A stretch of DNA of 64,000 nucleotides from CAIUPE01 sp037131735. Lineage in GTDB: Bacteria; Pseudomonadota; Alphaproteobacteria; Rhizobiales; Beijerinckiaceae. This document shows positions 1-10,100 of the stretch, piece after piece. How positions within the stretch are numbered: the stretch's first letter is position 1; each line of letters opens with the position of its first letter. The stretch spans positions 1 to 64,000 of the forward strand of contig JBAXQM010000008.1 in assembly GCA_037131735.1 (NCBI GenBank), read 5' to 3'. Below the pieces are notes generated by a model that saw only the letters and a program-made list of their open reading frames with translations, searched no databases and had not been told where the DNA came from. The position numbers were made by a program, and so were the translations under genes.

Positions 1-2
1 CG

Positions 3-680
3 GTTGTCGGCGCGATTGATGCAAAGACACTGGCCGCTGAACTTGAATCCATCTTTGGTAAGCTTCCCGCAAAAGCCCATCTCACGCCGATCTCTGTTGC
101 GAAGCCAAAATTGATCGGTACGCGTAAGATCGTCGATCTTGATATTCCGCAAAGCTCGATCCGCTATGGTGGCCCTGCACTTCAGCAAAGCGATCCGGAT
201 TTCGTAACGGCGAGCGTAGTCAATCATATTTTGGGCGGCGGGGTGTTTTCGTCACGACTCTTCCGCGAAGTACGTGAAAAGCGCGGGCTTGCTTATTCCG
301 TATTCTCGCAATTGGCGCCGCTTGATTATGGCCCGCTCCATATGGGCGGCACATCAACCAAGAATGAACGCGTCGCTGAATCCCTTGCAATCATCGAAGC
401 TGAAATCAATTCACTTGCGAGTGATGGACCCAATGACGAAGAGCTCGATATTGCAAAAAAATATCTGATCGGCTCTTGGCCCTTGCGGTTTGACACTTCG
501 ACAAAACTTGCCAATCAACTCATCCATATGCAGATCGAAAATCTCGGTCTTGACTATATGGAGCGGCGCAACGGCCTCGTGGCCGCCGTTACGAAGCAGG
601 ATGCGGCACGTGTTGCCAAGCGTGTTTACGGAACGGGCGAGATCTTCACAGTGATTGTGGGCCGTCCGGTCGGCGTTTAG
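3..680 (+). CDS. M16 family zinc peptidase, C-terminal part (5' truncated)
   Basis: The reading frame is open from the window edge, so the gene begins upstream. What remains is the second half of an M16 (insulinase/pitrilysin) peptidase. The first residues read VVGAID followed by a short helix and FGKLP, which is the usual linker into the M16 C-terminal domain. A GGGVFSSRLFREVREKRGLAYS block (positions about 235-300) is the conserved M16 segment that contributes an Arg/Tyr pair to substrate binding in this family. The zinc-binding HxxEH motif belongs to the first domain and would lie outside the window, so it is unknown whether this copy is the catalytic subunit or the inactive partner of a two-gene pair. 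It ends about 95 bases before mutL on the same strand. The family is certain; catalytic status is not. Confidence 0.85.
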   Translation, partial: VVGAIDAKTLAAELESIFGKLPAKAHLTPISVAKPKLIGTRKIVDLDIPQSSIRYGGPALQQSDPDFVTASVVNHILGGGVFSSRLFREVREKRGLAYSVFSQLAPLDYGPLHMGGTSTKNERVAESLAIIEAEINSLASDGPNDEELDIAKKYLIGSWPLRFDTSTKLANQLIHMQIENLGLDYMERRNGLVAAVTKQDAARVAKRVYGTGEIFTVIVGRPVGV

Positions 681-774
681 GCGCATAGGGTTGGTCAATC
701 TTTGCCCAAAAGGCCAAGTGCCTTATCCTTAGGTTCAAGGCGACGAATGCGCGATTCGGGCCGCCCCAGAGGTG

Positions 775-2568
775 ATGATGTCCGTTCGCAAACTAGATCC
801 CGTTCTGATCGACCGCATCGCGGCAGGGGAAGTCGTTGAACGGCCCGCCTCTGCGGTCAAAGAACTTGTCGAAAATGCGATTGATGCCCACGCGCGTCAC
901 ATCGAGATTGTGATCACATCGGGCGGACGCGATCTCATTCGTGTCGTCGATGATGGTATGGGCATGAGCGAGAATGATCTTGCACTCGCGGTAGAACGCC
1001 ACGCGACGTCAAAAATTCCGGACGGCAATCTTTTCGCCATTGCGACGTTAGGTTTTCGCGGTGAAGCGCTGCCGTCGATTGGTGCCGTAGCGCGCTTGAC
1101 GATTGCCTCGCGCATGAAAGACGCATCAACAGGATCGACCCTCACCGTCGATGCAGGCCTCAAAGGCGACGTGAAGCCGGTCGCGATGATGCAAGGCACG
1201 CGCGTCGATGTTGCCGATCTTTTCTTTGCAACACCCGCGCGTTTGAAATTTCTCAAGACGGATCGTGCAGAGGCACAGGCCGTCGCCGATATGATCAAGC
1301 GGATCGCGCTTGCGCATCCGGAGATACGTTTCACTTTGGTAAGCGATGGCTCAACGCTTATCGATTGCCCAAGTGAGACGGGTGACGACGCGTTCGCTCG
1401 ACGTGCCGGACTCATTCTCGGCAAAGACTTTGCTGAAAATTCAATCGCTGTTGAAGCGATCAGAGACGATGTGACAGTGTCAGGGCTTGCAGGGCTTGGC
1501 ACTTATCACCGCCCGACGGCAAACAATATTCATTTCATCGTCAATGGCCGCCCCGTGCGCGATCGTTTGTTGATCGGCGCTTTGAAAGCCGCCTATCAAG
1601 ATCTCTTGCCCGCCGGGCGTCATCCCGCTGCCGCGCTCATCATTACACTGCCGCCGCATCTCGTTGATGTGAATGTGCATCCGGCAAAAAGCGAAGTGCG
1701 CTTTCGTGATCCCGGTCTTGTGCGCGGGCTTCTTGTGTCAACCATTCGCAACCTGTTGCAACACGCAGGACGCACGACATCAACCTTGGCACAACGGGCC
1801 TTCAACGCATTATCTCAAAATCGCAGCGGCTATTCGAATAACGCACCCTCAGCGTCGTGGACTTGGCAGGAGTCTCCGTCGCGTCCTGATGGATTTGGTG
1901 AAGCCGCGCAAGCGACCTTCGAAACACTGTCTCATCCCTCAGTTGATCGACGTGCCGGTGTTGCGGTTCCCTTAGATGAAACGCTCGACAAACCGCTTGG
2001 GGCCGCGCGCGCGCAGATTCATGATACCTATATTGTTGCGCAAACACGAACCGGATTGGTGCTTGTTGATCAACATGCGGCGCATGAACGCCTTGTTTAT
2101 GAAAAGCTCAAACTTGATCGGGAGAAAAAGTCACTCGCACGCCAGATGCTTTTGATTCCGGTTATTGTCGAACTTGATGCAGTGTCCGCTGATCGGTTGC
2201 TCTCCAACCAAAAACTCCTTGAAGAGCTTGGTTTAGCCATCGATTCCTTCGGACCTGGTGCAATTTCAGTCACCGAAGTTCCGGCATCACTTGCCGAAGG
2301 AGATATCGAAGGCTCCGTGCGCGATCTTGTCGAAAGCTTTGAAGAATGGGGCACAGGCGCCACACTAGAGGCGCGGCTTGATCATGTTCTCAAAACTTTT
2401 GCCTGTCATCATTCCGTACGCGCGGGGCGTCGTCTTCGTCCGGAAGAAATGGATGCGCTCTTGCGTGAAATGGAAGCCACACCGAATTCGGGCCAATGCA
2501 ATCATGGCCGCCCCACTTATGTCGAACTCAAACTTGCTGATCTCGAACGTTTGTTCGGACGGTCTTAA
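775..2568 (+). CDS. mutL: DNA mismatch repair protein MutL
   Basis: MutL couples mismatch recognition by MutS to strand incision. The N-terminus has the GHKL ATPase motifs: ENAIDA (Bergerat motif I), DDGMGM, and GFRGEALPSI. The C-terminal half carries DQHAAHERLVYE, which matches the DQHA(X)2E(X)4E metal-binding motif of endonuclease-active MutL. This fits alphaproteobacteria, which lack MutH. Near the end, QCNHGRPTY matches the C-P-H-G-R-P-type motif. A Pro/Ser-rich linker separates the two halves at about residues 340-390. Length (about 597 aa) is normal. Three in-frame starts cluster at GTG 772, ATG 775 and ATG 778 behind an AGAGG ribosome-binding site; an ATG is preferred. Confidence 0.96.
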   Translation: MMSVRKLDPVLIDRIAAGEVVERPASAVKELVENAIDAHARHIEIVITSGGRDLIRVVDDGMGMSENDLALAVERHATSKIPDGNLFAIATLGFRGEALPSIGAVARLTIASRMKDASTGSTLTVDAGLKGDVKPVAMMQGTRVDVADLFFATPARLKFLKTDRAEAQAVADMIKRIALAHPEIRFTLVSDGSTLIDCPSETGDDAFARRAGLILGKDFAENSIAVEAIRDDVTVSGLAGLGTYHRPTANNIHFIVNGRPVRDRLLIGALKAAYQDLLPAGRHPAAALIITLPPHLVDVNVHPAKSEVRFRDPGLVRGLLVSTIRNLLQHAGRTTSTLAQRAFNALSQNRSGYSNNAPSASWTWQESPSRPDGFGEAAQATFETLSHPSVDRRAGVAVPLDETLDKPLGAARAQIHDTYIVAQTRTGLVLVDQHAAHERLVYEKLKLDREKKSLARQMLLIPVIVELDAVSADRLLSNQKLLEELGLAIDSFGPGAISVTEVPASLAEGDIEGSVRDLVESFEEWGTGATLEARLDHVLKTFACHHSVRAGRRLRPEEMDALLREMEATPNSGQCNHGRPTYVELKLADLERLFGRS

Positions 2569-2592
2569 ACTTCAATAAAAAAGAGAAACTAC

Positions 2593-3039
2593 ATGCCGAT
2601 CACTATTCGCCCTGTTGAACAGAATGATCGCGCGCAATGGAACGCGCTTTATCAAGGTTATGCTGAATTTTATACAGTCACACAGACGCAAGACATGCGT
2701 GACACGGTATGGTCTTGGCTCTTTGATGAAGCGCATGAAACGGAAGGCCTCGTGGCCGTTGATGACAAGGGCGCGCTTATCGGCCTCACGCATTTCCGGC
2801 CCTTTGCACGGCCGCTTTCGGCAACGACTGGCGGCTTTCTCGATGATCTCTTTGTTACACCCGCATCGCGCGGTTCGGGTGCTGCACGCTCACTGATTGA
2901 AGCCGTGGCACAGATCGGCAAACAACGAGGCTGGACCGTCATTCGTTGGATTACAGCAGAGGATAATTACCGCGCGCGCAGCCTCTATGACAAAGTCGCC
3001 GATAAAACCAAATGGGCGACTTACGATATCAAGCTATAA
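2593..3039 (+). CDS. GNAT family N-acetyltransferase
   Basis: This 148-aa protein has the GNAT fold. The beta4-alpha3 acetyl-CoA loop is seen as LFVTPASRGSGAARSLI, matching V-x-P-x-x-R-G-x-G at about residues 89-105. A C-terminal AEDNYRARSLYDKVA segment is typical of the beta5-alpha4 region. The family transfers an acetyl group from acetyl-CoA to amines on small molecules or proteins. The substrate cannot be read from the sequence. The start lies 24 bases after mutL, behind a purine-rich AAAAAAGAGAAAC stretch, so it may be cotranscribed with mutL. It converges with the deacetylase gene 12 bases downstream. Confidence 0.85.
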   Translation: MPITIRPVEQNDRAQWNALYQGYAEFYTVTQTQDMRDTVWSWLFDEAHETEGLVAVDDKGALIGLTHFRPFARPLSATTGGFLDDLFVTPASRGSGAARSLIEAVAQIGKQRGWTVIRWITAEDNYRARSLYDKVADKTKWATYDIKL

Positions 3040-3051
3040 GAAGTGATTGCA

Positions 3052-3993
3052 TCACGCCGCGTCGCCCTGCCCCATCAGCGCAGATACATGAACGGCGACC
3101 GAGCGCGAGAGCCCTTCAAGATCATAGCCGCCTTCAAGAAGCGATACGACACGCCCGCCGGAATGTTTTTCGGCAATATCCATGAGCCTGCGTGTCGCCC
3201 ATGAGAAATCCCGCTCTTCAAGATTGATATTGGCAAGCGGGTCGCGCCAATGCGCATCAAAGCCCGCTGAGATAATCACAAGCTCAGGAGCAAATTGTGT
3301 AAGACGCGGCAAGATCAAATGATCAAACGCATCGCGAAACATTTCACCGCCATCGCCCGCACTCAAAGGTGCATTGACGATGGTGTCGTGATCACCGCGC
3401 TCATCACGCGCACCGGTGCCGGGATAAAGCGGCATTTCATGCGTTGAGCAATACATGATCGACGCATCGCTCCATAAAATATCCTGCGTGCCATTGCCGT
3501 GATGCACATCCCAATCAATAATCGCCACGCGTCCAATGCCATGTTTCATCTGCGCATGACGCGCGGCAATCGCGGCATTGTTTAAAAAACAAAAGCCCAT
3601 AGCGGTGGCGTGTTCAGCGTGATGTCCGGGCGGTCGAATAGCGGCAAAGGCGTTTTTTGCTTCGCCTTTTAGTACGGCATCGACCGCACGTGTGGCGGCA
3701 CCCGCGCCGCGCAAAGAGGCTTCAAGCGAACCGGGTGACATCACAGTGTCGGAGTCGACCGAAGCAAAACCTTCTGACGGCACAGCGCGTTCGATCGCAG
3801 CGAGATGGCGTTCCGGATGGCATGTGAGAATAGATTGACGATCAACGAGGGGCGCTTCTTCACGCCAGAGTGAAGCAAAGCGCTCGTCTTCAAGAACACG
3901 CTCTACAGCACGAATGCGATCCACACGCTCGGGATGCCCGGACGGTGTTTCATGCAACTTAAATGAGGGATGAGTGAGAAGAAGCGTGGTCAT
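3052..3993 (-). CDS. Histone-deacetylase-superfamily protein (acetylpolyamine/acetoin-utilization type)
   Basis: A 313-aa zinc hydrolase of the arginase/deacetylase superfamily. The hallmark motifs are present in order: RPPGHHAE (active-site His pair), GFCFLNNAAIAA, DWDVHHGNG (zinc-binding Asp and His), SAGFDAH (second zinc-binding Asp) and EGGYD near the C-terminus. The full metal site looks intact, so it should be active. Bacterial members remove acetyl groups from polyamines, small molecules or lysines; the substrate here is open. The gene sits convergent to a GNAT acetyltransferase, which could supply an opposing activity, but adjacency alone does not show this. Upstream on the same strand, 64 bases away, is a small hypothetical gene that could share its transcript. 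Confidence 0.9.
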   Translation of the reverse strand: MTTLLLTHPSFKLHETPSGHPERVDRIRAVERVLEDERFASLWREEAPLVDRQSILTCHPERHLAAIERAVPSEGFASVDSDTVMSPGSLEASLRGAGAATRAVDAVLKGEAKNAFAAIRPPGHHAEHATAMGFCFLNNAAIAARHAQMKHGIGRVAIIDWDVHHGNGTQDILWSDASIMYCSTHEMPLYPGTGARDERGDHDTIVNAPLSAGDGGEMFRDAFDHLILPRLTQFAPELVIISAGFDAHWRDPLANINLEERDFSWATRRLMDIAEKHSGGRVVSLLEGGYDLEGLSRSVAVHVSALMGQGDAA

Positions 3994-4057
3994 AAGTCAT
4001 CAAGACGGGAGACAGCCTCACGCGTCAAGCGCACGCTTCCGGCTTTTCAAACGAAGA

Positions 4058-4261
4058 TTAATCGACAAAGTGCCGATAGAAATCGGCGTGAAACGGCTTC
4101 TCCGCCTTGCGGCTCGATTTCACAATTTCTGCCGCGGCCGCTACCGCCGGAATACCAATACGGCCGAAGCGATGCGGGGTCTCACGCGGGGCTTGGGCCG
4201 GCTGGGGAATAGCGGCCGCCATTTGTGCCGCGGCTTTGGTGTTTGACGGGGTGTTAGACAT
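4058..4261 (-). CDS. Small Ala/Pro-rich hypothetical protein
   Basis: I do not recognise this 67-residue protein. It is supported as a real gene by a strong ribosome-binding site (AGGAGAGGA on the minus strand, about 6 bases before the ATG at 4261). The N-terminal half is low-complexity Ala/Pro/Gln. The C-terminal half, from RFGRIGIPAVAAAAE to KPFHADFYRHFVD, is more ordered, with a basic patch (KSSRKAEK) and an aromatic-rich tail. There is no signal peptide and no convincing membrane segment. It lies directly upstream of the deacetylase gene on the same strand. A link to that enzyme is possible but only inferred from position. Confidence 0.6.
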   Translation of the reverse strand: MSNTPSNTKAAAQMAAAIPQPAQAPRETPHRFGRIGIPAVAAAAEIVKSSRKAEKPFHADFYRHFVD

Positions 4262-4422
4262 TGCGATGTCCTCTCCTGAAAATGAAATGTCTTAGCGTTT
4301 TTATCGCTCCTGAACCTGTTTCGCGGTCAAATGGGGCAGTTTTGGGGACCAAACAGGGCGCTGTTAAGAATTGTTGTTAAATTTGTCTGGCCTTTTCTGA
4401 TCGAGACCGATTAAGACTCGGT

Positions 4423-4461
4423 AAATCCGGAAAAATCCGGAGTGTGCTCTCAAAATCCGGA
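4423..4461 (+). repeat. Triple direct repeat AAATCCGGA upstream of a phosphatase gene
   Basis: Three exact copies of AAATCCGGA begin at 4423, 4433 and 4453. Spacings are 10 and 20 bases, about one and two helical turns. The last copy ends 6 bases before the preferred ATG (4468) of the HAD phosphatase gene. This could be a regulator binding array or leader repeat. The last copy also supplies the only CCGGA-like ribosome-binding sequence for that ATG. Confidence 0.55.
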
Positions 4462-4467
4462 CTCTCG

Positions 4468-5169
4468 ATGCCGCTTAAAGCCCTTCTCTTCGATAAAGAT
4501 GGAACCCTCATTGATTTCGATCGCACATGGGGGCAGGCCGGCTATCACGTGATGCGAAAGCTCGCGCGTGGTGATGAGGCCAAATTCAATCGTCTCGTCG
4601 ACGTTACCGATTATGATTTCGAGCGCCGTTCCTATCGCCCCACCTCGCATATGATTGCGGGGGCAGCCGCGGATTATGGGCGGATTTGGGCTGACGCTCT
4701 CGGCCGCACCGATATCGCCGCCGTGATCACGGAAATGAACCATCTCTTCATGCAAGAGGCCGTGACAACCCTTGTGCCCATCGGCAATCCTCTCGCTCTG
4801 CTTCAAGATCTCGCCGCAAAGGGCTATGCTCTCGGTATTGCCACCAATGATGTAGAAGCAGCGGCCTTCCAGCAGGCGGATCTGTTGGGCCTCACACCGC
4901 ATCTCGACTTCATTGTGGGGCATGACTCAGGCCATGGCCGTAAGCCTGACCCCGGCATGGTCCACGCCTTTGCCGCAAAGACAGGGCATAATCTCGCTGA
5001 TGTCGCGCTGATTGGCGATTCCACCCATGATCTTCACGCCGCGCGCGCCGCCGGTGCCGTAGCCATTGCCGTTCTGAGCGGTCCCGCCACGCGGGATGAT
5101 CTTGCCGCCCATGCCGATCATATTATTGATACAATTGACGATCTGCCGGCGCTGCTTAATCTTATCTGA
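4468..5169 (+). CDS. HAD-superfamily phosphatase (phosphoglycolate phosphatase-like)
   Basis: A 233-aa HAD hydrolase. Motif I is FDKDGTLIDFD (residues about 8-18), with the nucleophile and general-acid Asp pair. Motif II is in GIATND, the motif III lysine in GRKPDPGMV, and motif IV is IGDSTHD. A helical cap lies between motifs I and II, as in the Gph/phosphoglycolate phosphatase group. Phosphoglycolate is a plausible substrate; related enzymes act on other small phosphates. An in-frame GTG at 4444 would add eight residues, but the ATG at 4468 gives the typical short lead-in to motif I. The triple AAATCCGGA repeat immediately precedes the ATG. The next gene on the same strand starts 110 bases later. 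Confidence 0.85.
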   Translation: MPLKALLFDKDGTLIDFDRTWGQAGYHVMRKLARGDEAKFNRLVDVTDYDFERRSYRPTSHMIAGAAADYGRIWADALGRTDIAAVITEMNHLFMQEAVTTLVPIGNPLALLQDLAAKGYALGIATNDVEAAAFQQADLLGLTPHLDFIVGHDSGHGRKPDPGMVHAFAAKTGHNLADVALIGDSTHDLHAARAAGAVAIAVLSGPATRDDLAAHADHIIDTIDDLPALLNLI

Positions 5170-5279
5170 CCCTGCGACCAAGATCGCACTTCCCTTCGGT
5201 CCCCGCTTCTCTATTCTGACGTTCAATAATTGGCGCGGTAGACGCGTCGCAGTGACTAAAGAACCAAGGGGAGAAACGC

Positions 5280-6902
5280 ATGCTGGGTCTCATGCAAGAC
5301 TGGCCGCTGCTCATTCACCGCGTGATTGATTACGCCGCGACGCAGCATCCCCATCGCGCGGTCATTTCACGCGCGGTTGAAGGACCTATGCGCCGCACCA
5401 CCTATCGCGATGTCAAGCTGCGTGCGTTGAAACTCGCGCAACGTCTTGCGCGTGACGGCGTCAAACTTGGTGATCGTATCGGCACACTCGCATGGAACAC
5501 GGATCGTCATCTTGAAAGCTGGTATGGCATCACCGGTATTGGCGCGATCTATCACACGCTCAATCCGCGTCTCTTCGAAGATCAATTGATCTACATTGCC
5601 AATCACGCGGGCGATAAAATGATTTTCCTTGATCTTACCTTTGTGCCGCTTGCCGAAAACCTCAGCGCGCATCTGACATCAGTTGAGCGCTATGTGATCT
5701 TTACCGATGCCGCGCATATGCCGCAGACATCGCTCAAAAATGCCATCGCTTATGAAGACTATATCAATGACGTTGACGGTGATTTTCAGTGGATGAGTTT
5801 TGATGAGAACACCGCTGCCGGCATGTGTTACACATCGGGTACGACAGGCCATCCGAAAGGCGTTGTCTATTCGCATCGCTCAAACTTGTTGCATGCGATG
5901 TCGGTGATGATGCCGGATTCGCTTTGTCTATCCTCACGCGACACGGTGATGCCTGTCGTGCCGCTGTTTCATGCGAATTCATGGTCGCTTGCCTTTTCTG
6001 CTCCCATGGCGGGATCAACGCTTGTAATGCCCGGCGCGAAACTCGATGGGGAATCGGTTTTCAACATTATCGAAAATGAAGCCGTAACCGTCACAGCGGC
6101 TGTGCCGACCGTATGGTTGGGTCTGCTTCAATATCTTGAAACAAGCGGGAAGAGACTCACCAAATTGAAACGCGTGGCAATTGGCGGCTCGGCGTGCCCG
6201 CGTGCGGTTACGGAAGCCTTTGAGAAAAACTATGGCGTTGAAGTCATCCACGCCTGGGGCATGACAGAGATGAGCCCGATTGGATCATTCTGCACTTTAA
6301 AACCGGAAGTAACAGGGCTTGAAGGCGAAGCGCTTTATGATTTGAAGCAGAAGCAGGGCTTTGCGCAATTCACCGTTGATATGAAAATCACTGATGATGA
6401 CGGCAAAAACCTGCCGTGGGATGGCAAAATTTTTGGCCGCCTGAAAGTGCGCGGTCCTGCAGTTTCAAAAGCCTATTTCGGTATCGATGACAATATTCTT
6501 GATGAAGAAGGTTATTTCGATACGGGCGATGTCGCGACCATTGATGAGCATGGTTATATGAACATCACCGACCGCGCGAAAGATGTCATCAAGTCGGGCG
6601 GCGAATGGATTTCATCCATCGATCTCGAAAATATCGCCGTGGGTCATCCCGATGTTGCGGAAGCCGCCGTCATCGGCATTGCGCATGAAAAATGGGGCGA
6701 GCGGCCTTTGCTTGTGATCGTGCGCAAGACAGATTGCACGCCAACAAAAGAGGACATTCTCAGCTTTATGAAAGGCAAGATTGCCTCTTGGTGGATGCCG
6801 GATGAGCTTGTCTTTGTTGATGATATTCCGCACACGGCGACAGGCAAAATATCAAAGAAGACACTGCGCGAGCAATTTGATCAGTTTCAGTTTGGAAAGT
6901 GA
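5280..6902 (+). CDS. Acyl-CoA synthetase, DmdB-like (AMP-forming)
   Basis: A 540-aa ANL-superfamily ligase that activates a carboxylic acid with ATP and CoA. The P-loop-like motif is CYTSGTTGHPKGV (about residue 183). The A5 region is HAWGMTEMSP, the A8 hinge is DRAKDVIKSGGEWIS, and the catalytic lysine lies in TGKISKKTLRE near the C-terminus. The N-terminus (MLGLMQDWPLLIHRVIDYA) and overall layout resemble DmdB, the 3-methylmercaptopropionate-CoA ligase, and the broader medium-chain fatty-acid ligase group around it. DmdB homologues are common in bacteria that do not use DMSP, so a fatty acid is an equally good substrate. A strong AAGGGGAG ribosome-binding site precedes the ATG. A DmdC-like dehydrogenase and an AcuI-like reductase occur far away at 56-61 kb. 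Confidence 0.88.
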   Translation: MLGLMQDWPLLIHRVIDYAATQHPHRAVISRAVEGPMRRTTYRDVKLRALKLAQRLARDGVKLGDRIGTLAWNTDRHLESWYGITGIGAIYHTLNPRLFEDQLIYIANHAGDKMIFLDLTFVPLAENLSAHLTSVERYVIFTDAAHMPQTSLKNAIAYEDYINDVDGDFQWMSFDENTAAGMCYTSGTTGHPKGVVYSHRSNLLHAMSVMMPDSLCLSSRDTVMPVVPLFHANSWSLAFSAPMAGSTLVMPGAKLDGESVFNIIENEAVTVTAAVPTVWLGLLQYLETSGKRLTKLKRVAIGGSACPRAVTEAFEKNYGVEVIHAWGMTEMSPIGSFCTLKPEVTGLEGEALYDLKQKQGFAQFTVDMKITDDDGKNLPWDGKIFGRLKVRGPAVSKAYFGIDDNILDEEGYFDTGDVATIDEHGYMNITDRAKDVIKSGGEWISSIDLENIAVGHPDVAEAAVIGIAHEKWGERPLLVIVRKTDCTPTKEDILSFMKGKIASWWMPDELVFVDDIPHTATGKISKKTLREQFDQFQFGK

Positions 6903-6903
6903 T

Positions 6904-6940
6904 CTTTCGAGACGCGCCTACGGCGCACCTCAGGATGAGG
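6904..6940. repeat. REP-like palindromic element, type 1
   Basis: Immediately after the ligase stop codon lie two short palindromes: GCGCC-TAC-GGCGC (6914-6926) and CCTCA-GGA-TGAGG (6928-6940), preceded by TTCGAGAC. This composition resembles a REP-type intergenic repeat common in Hyphomicrobiales genomes. It could also act as a transcription end for the ligase gene. Only one copy is seen in this window. Confidence 0.6.
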
Positions 6941-6952
6941 AGCAAGAAAATT

Positions 6953-7124
6953 CGTCATTGCGAGCGGTGAGGAGTGGCTTGTAAAACAAGCAAAATGATC
7001 TTGTGAATCATTTTGAACGACGAACGAACCAATCCAGTTGATGATGCAAGGAAGAGCGCAATGGCGCCGTTCAGCCTAAGTTAAAACCACGAGCTGGATT
7101 GCTTCGCTCGCGCTCGCAATGACG
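6953..7124. repeat. 172-bp element with perfect 14-bp terminal inverted repeats (MITE/REP-like)
   Basis: The ends are exact inverted repeats: CGTCATTGCGAGCG (6953-6966) and CGCTCGCAATGACG (7111-7124). Inside are further palindromes: CTTGT-AAA-ACAAG (6978-6990), CAAAATGAT with ATCATTTTG (6991-7015), and CAATCCAG (7030-7037) pairing with CTGGATTG (7094-7101). The GTCATTGCGAGCG / GGATTGCTTCGCTCG words are a familiar bacterial repeat family. It has no coding capacity and lies between two convergent genes, so it is a non-autonomous repeat. Confidence 0.7.
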
Positions 7125-7171
7125 GCTTTAAAACCCGCATCACAGAGCCCCTCCCGCAAACGCCCACTCAA

Positions 7172-10100
7172 TCACACTTGATAATGAACGGTTGCCAACA
7201 GCGTCGTATGATTGGCGTCGAAGACATAAAGGAAGTTATTCGTTGTGCTTGTGATTGATAGTGTCGAGCCGTCCGAGTATTTGCCGGTCGTCGCATTTAC
7301 ATCATTCGTTTGCCAGAAGCTGTAAAGCGAATTACCCACGAGCGTCAGACTATCACCACTCATATCAAATTTGAGATCCAACGTTCCCGCATTAGCCGAT
7401 GTCGATGACGAGCCGCTGAGGATTTTCTGAATATCGTCGCCGCGGAGTTGCAGATTGACGGAGCCGCTGGTGTTCGAGAAATCAAGCCATTCTGCATTCG
7501 ATAACAGACCCGAGAAGGCAGAGCCGTCAAGCGTGCCGCTCGACGCACTTCCGGCAAAGCTTATCGTGTCGCTGCCTGCGCCACCATCGAGGCGCGACAG
7601 GCTGATGCTCGACCAATCAAGACGAAGCATATCATTGCCGGCGCCGCCCAAGAGCGTATCGGCCCCGCCCCCACTGACAAGCGTGTCATTACCCGCACCA
7701 CCATCGAGATAATTCGCGAGATTGTCGCCTGTCAGGCTATCAGCAACCGTGCTGCCGATAATACCCTCAAAATTCGTGATTGAATCGATGTCATTTGCTC
7801 GAAGAGTTATACTAATCGCACCGGTCGATCCATTCAATGTCAGCGTGAGTGCATCGGTACTGTAGGAATAGTCCACAATATCAATTGTGCCCGCACTATC
7901 GCCAAACCCGCTGCCATTGCCATCAAGCGTGTCATTATTGACACCGCCCGAAATCGTATCGCTGCCTAGACCACCGCTAATCGAGTCGTGACCGGCATTA
8001 CCGAAAATATAATTCGCATTACTATCACCGCCGAATGTCTCACCAGAATTTGAACCAATAATGCCTTCAAAATTTTTGAAAGACAGATTGGCATATCCAC
8101 CACCATTCATGACCGAATTAGCAAGAGACACATTTACACCAACCGTCGCCGATGCGAAGGAGATGAAATCGAAACCGGCACCGCCATCAAGCGACTCGTC
8201 CGTACCTCTCCCGCTATTGATGGTGTCATTCCCCGCGCCGCCGAAGATCGTATCATTCAGCGTCGAGCCGGTAATCGAGTCCGCATAGATCGAACCAATC
8301 GCGCCTTGGAACGTGCCCGAAACTGAGTCAACGCCCGCACCGGTCGTGTAAAGCAATGTCGGTATTGCTGAATAATTTCCGAGCGTAAGGGTAACGCCTT
8401 GCCCCCCGATCAGCGATGCATAGTTCAACCAATCGATGCCCCCACCGCCTGTAATCGAGTCACTCGCAGTACCACTGCCACCATCGAATGTTTCATTCGC
8501 TCCTGTGCCCGTGAGTGTATCGGAATATTGCGAGCCGATGACACCGACAAAAGTACCATTCAGCGTATCGGTACCCGCCCCACCTGTGGCCAAGGTCGTA
8601 TCATTATAGGTACCAAGCCGAACCGATACTCCTGCATTGGCGCTCAAAGAGGCATAGCTCAACCAATCATTATTGCCGCTGCCACCCACAATCGAGTCAT
8701 TGCCCAATCCGCCATCAAATGTTTCAGCCGCCGCGGTGCCACTGAATGTGTCACTGAATTGCGAGCCGATGATACCTTCAAAATTGACATAGGTATCCGT
8801 ATGACCGCCACCGCTCATACTAGCCGTAACATTTTGCGCGGCTAACGATACGGTGACTCCTGACGTTGCAGAAAGGAAGGACAACATGTCATTGCCGTCA
8901 CCGCCATCAAGCGAATTGGTTCCAGCCCCGCCATCAATCGTATCATTACCGCCATCGGCAAATATCGTGTCGAGCCCGGAGCCCCCGCGGAAGAAGTTAT
9001 CAACCGCGTCGCCCGTCAACGAGTTGGTGCCATTGCCCGCAATGATGCCCTCGATATTGATGAGCTGATCTTGATCACCTGCTCCCGCATTAACGGCGAG
9101 GGGTATAGTCGACCCCTTAAGCGCAATCGTTAGCGATTGAGTGGTGTAGGAATAATCGGCAATATCGAGGCCATAGCCACCACCTCCGTCAATCGTGTCA
9201 TTGCCAAGATCACCCTTAATCGTGTCACTGCCTGCGCCGCCGCCAAGATAATTCGCCACCGTATCACCGGCGAGCGAGTCATTCCCCGCGCCGCCGATCA
9301 AGCCTTCAAAATTCATCACAAGATCACTATCACCTGCAGCAATGCTGACCGATTGGAACGCTATTGTGCTGTTGAATTTTGAGAGGTCGAGCGTCACATC
9401 CGTGGTGAGATAAGAGTAGTCTGCAATGTCATTCGTGCCGGTGCCCCCATCCATTGTGTCATTGCCATTGCCGCCTGAAATCGTGTCGTTTCCTGCGCCA
9501 CCAAAGAGCGAGTCAGCGCCGTCGAGGGCCTGGAAGGTACCACCCCAGAGCACAACGCTTTTGCCCGTGCCTACAGTCGATAGAGTATTTGTGATGGAGC
9601 TTCCCGACGTAGAGATTCCGGGATCTGAATCCAGTATATTCACATAAGCTTGGCCACTCGCAGTACCAGAGGACAGGGCAACGCCTGTGATCGTGATCAG
9701 ATACCAATTATTGGCGAGCGCCGTAACCGAGTTCGCGTTTGACGAAGAATTCAAGGAGACAGAGCTGCCTGAAGTCAGATTGAGAGCAATGAAACTCGCC
9801 GAAAGTCCGTTGCCTGTGCCGACTTGGATAGCTTGCGCGGAATTGGTCGGCGCAAAATGGGCATAGATCTGGAACTGATAGGTTGTGCCGATTGCAATCG
9901 CTGCATTTAAATAAGGGCCATGCCAAGCGGTGTTTGCAGCCGAACTGACCACATCGGCACCCGTCGAGCCATCAGGCGCAAGGAGCGTTGTGATGTTTGA
10001 AGCGGTAACACTTGCATTATAGTGGGCCCAACTCGAGAGCACATTGACATTGACGTGGCGGTTGGCGGAATCGGTGCCGGTCGTAACGTCACCACCGCGC

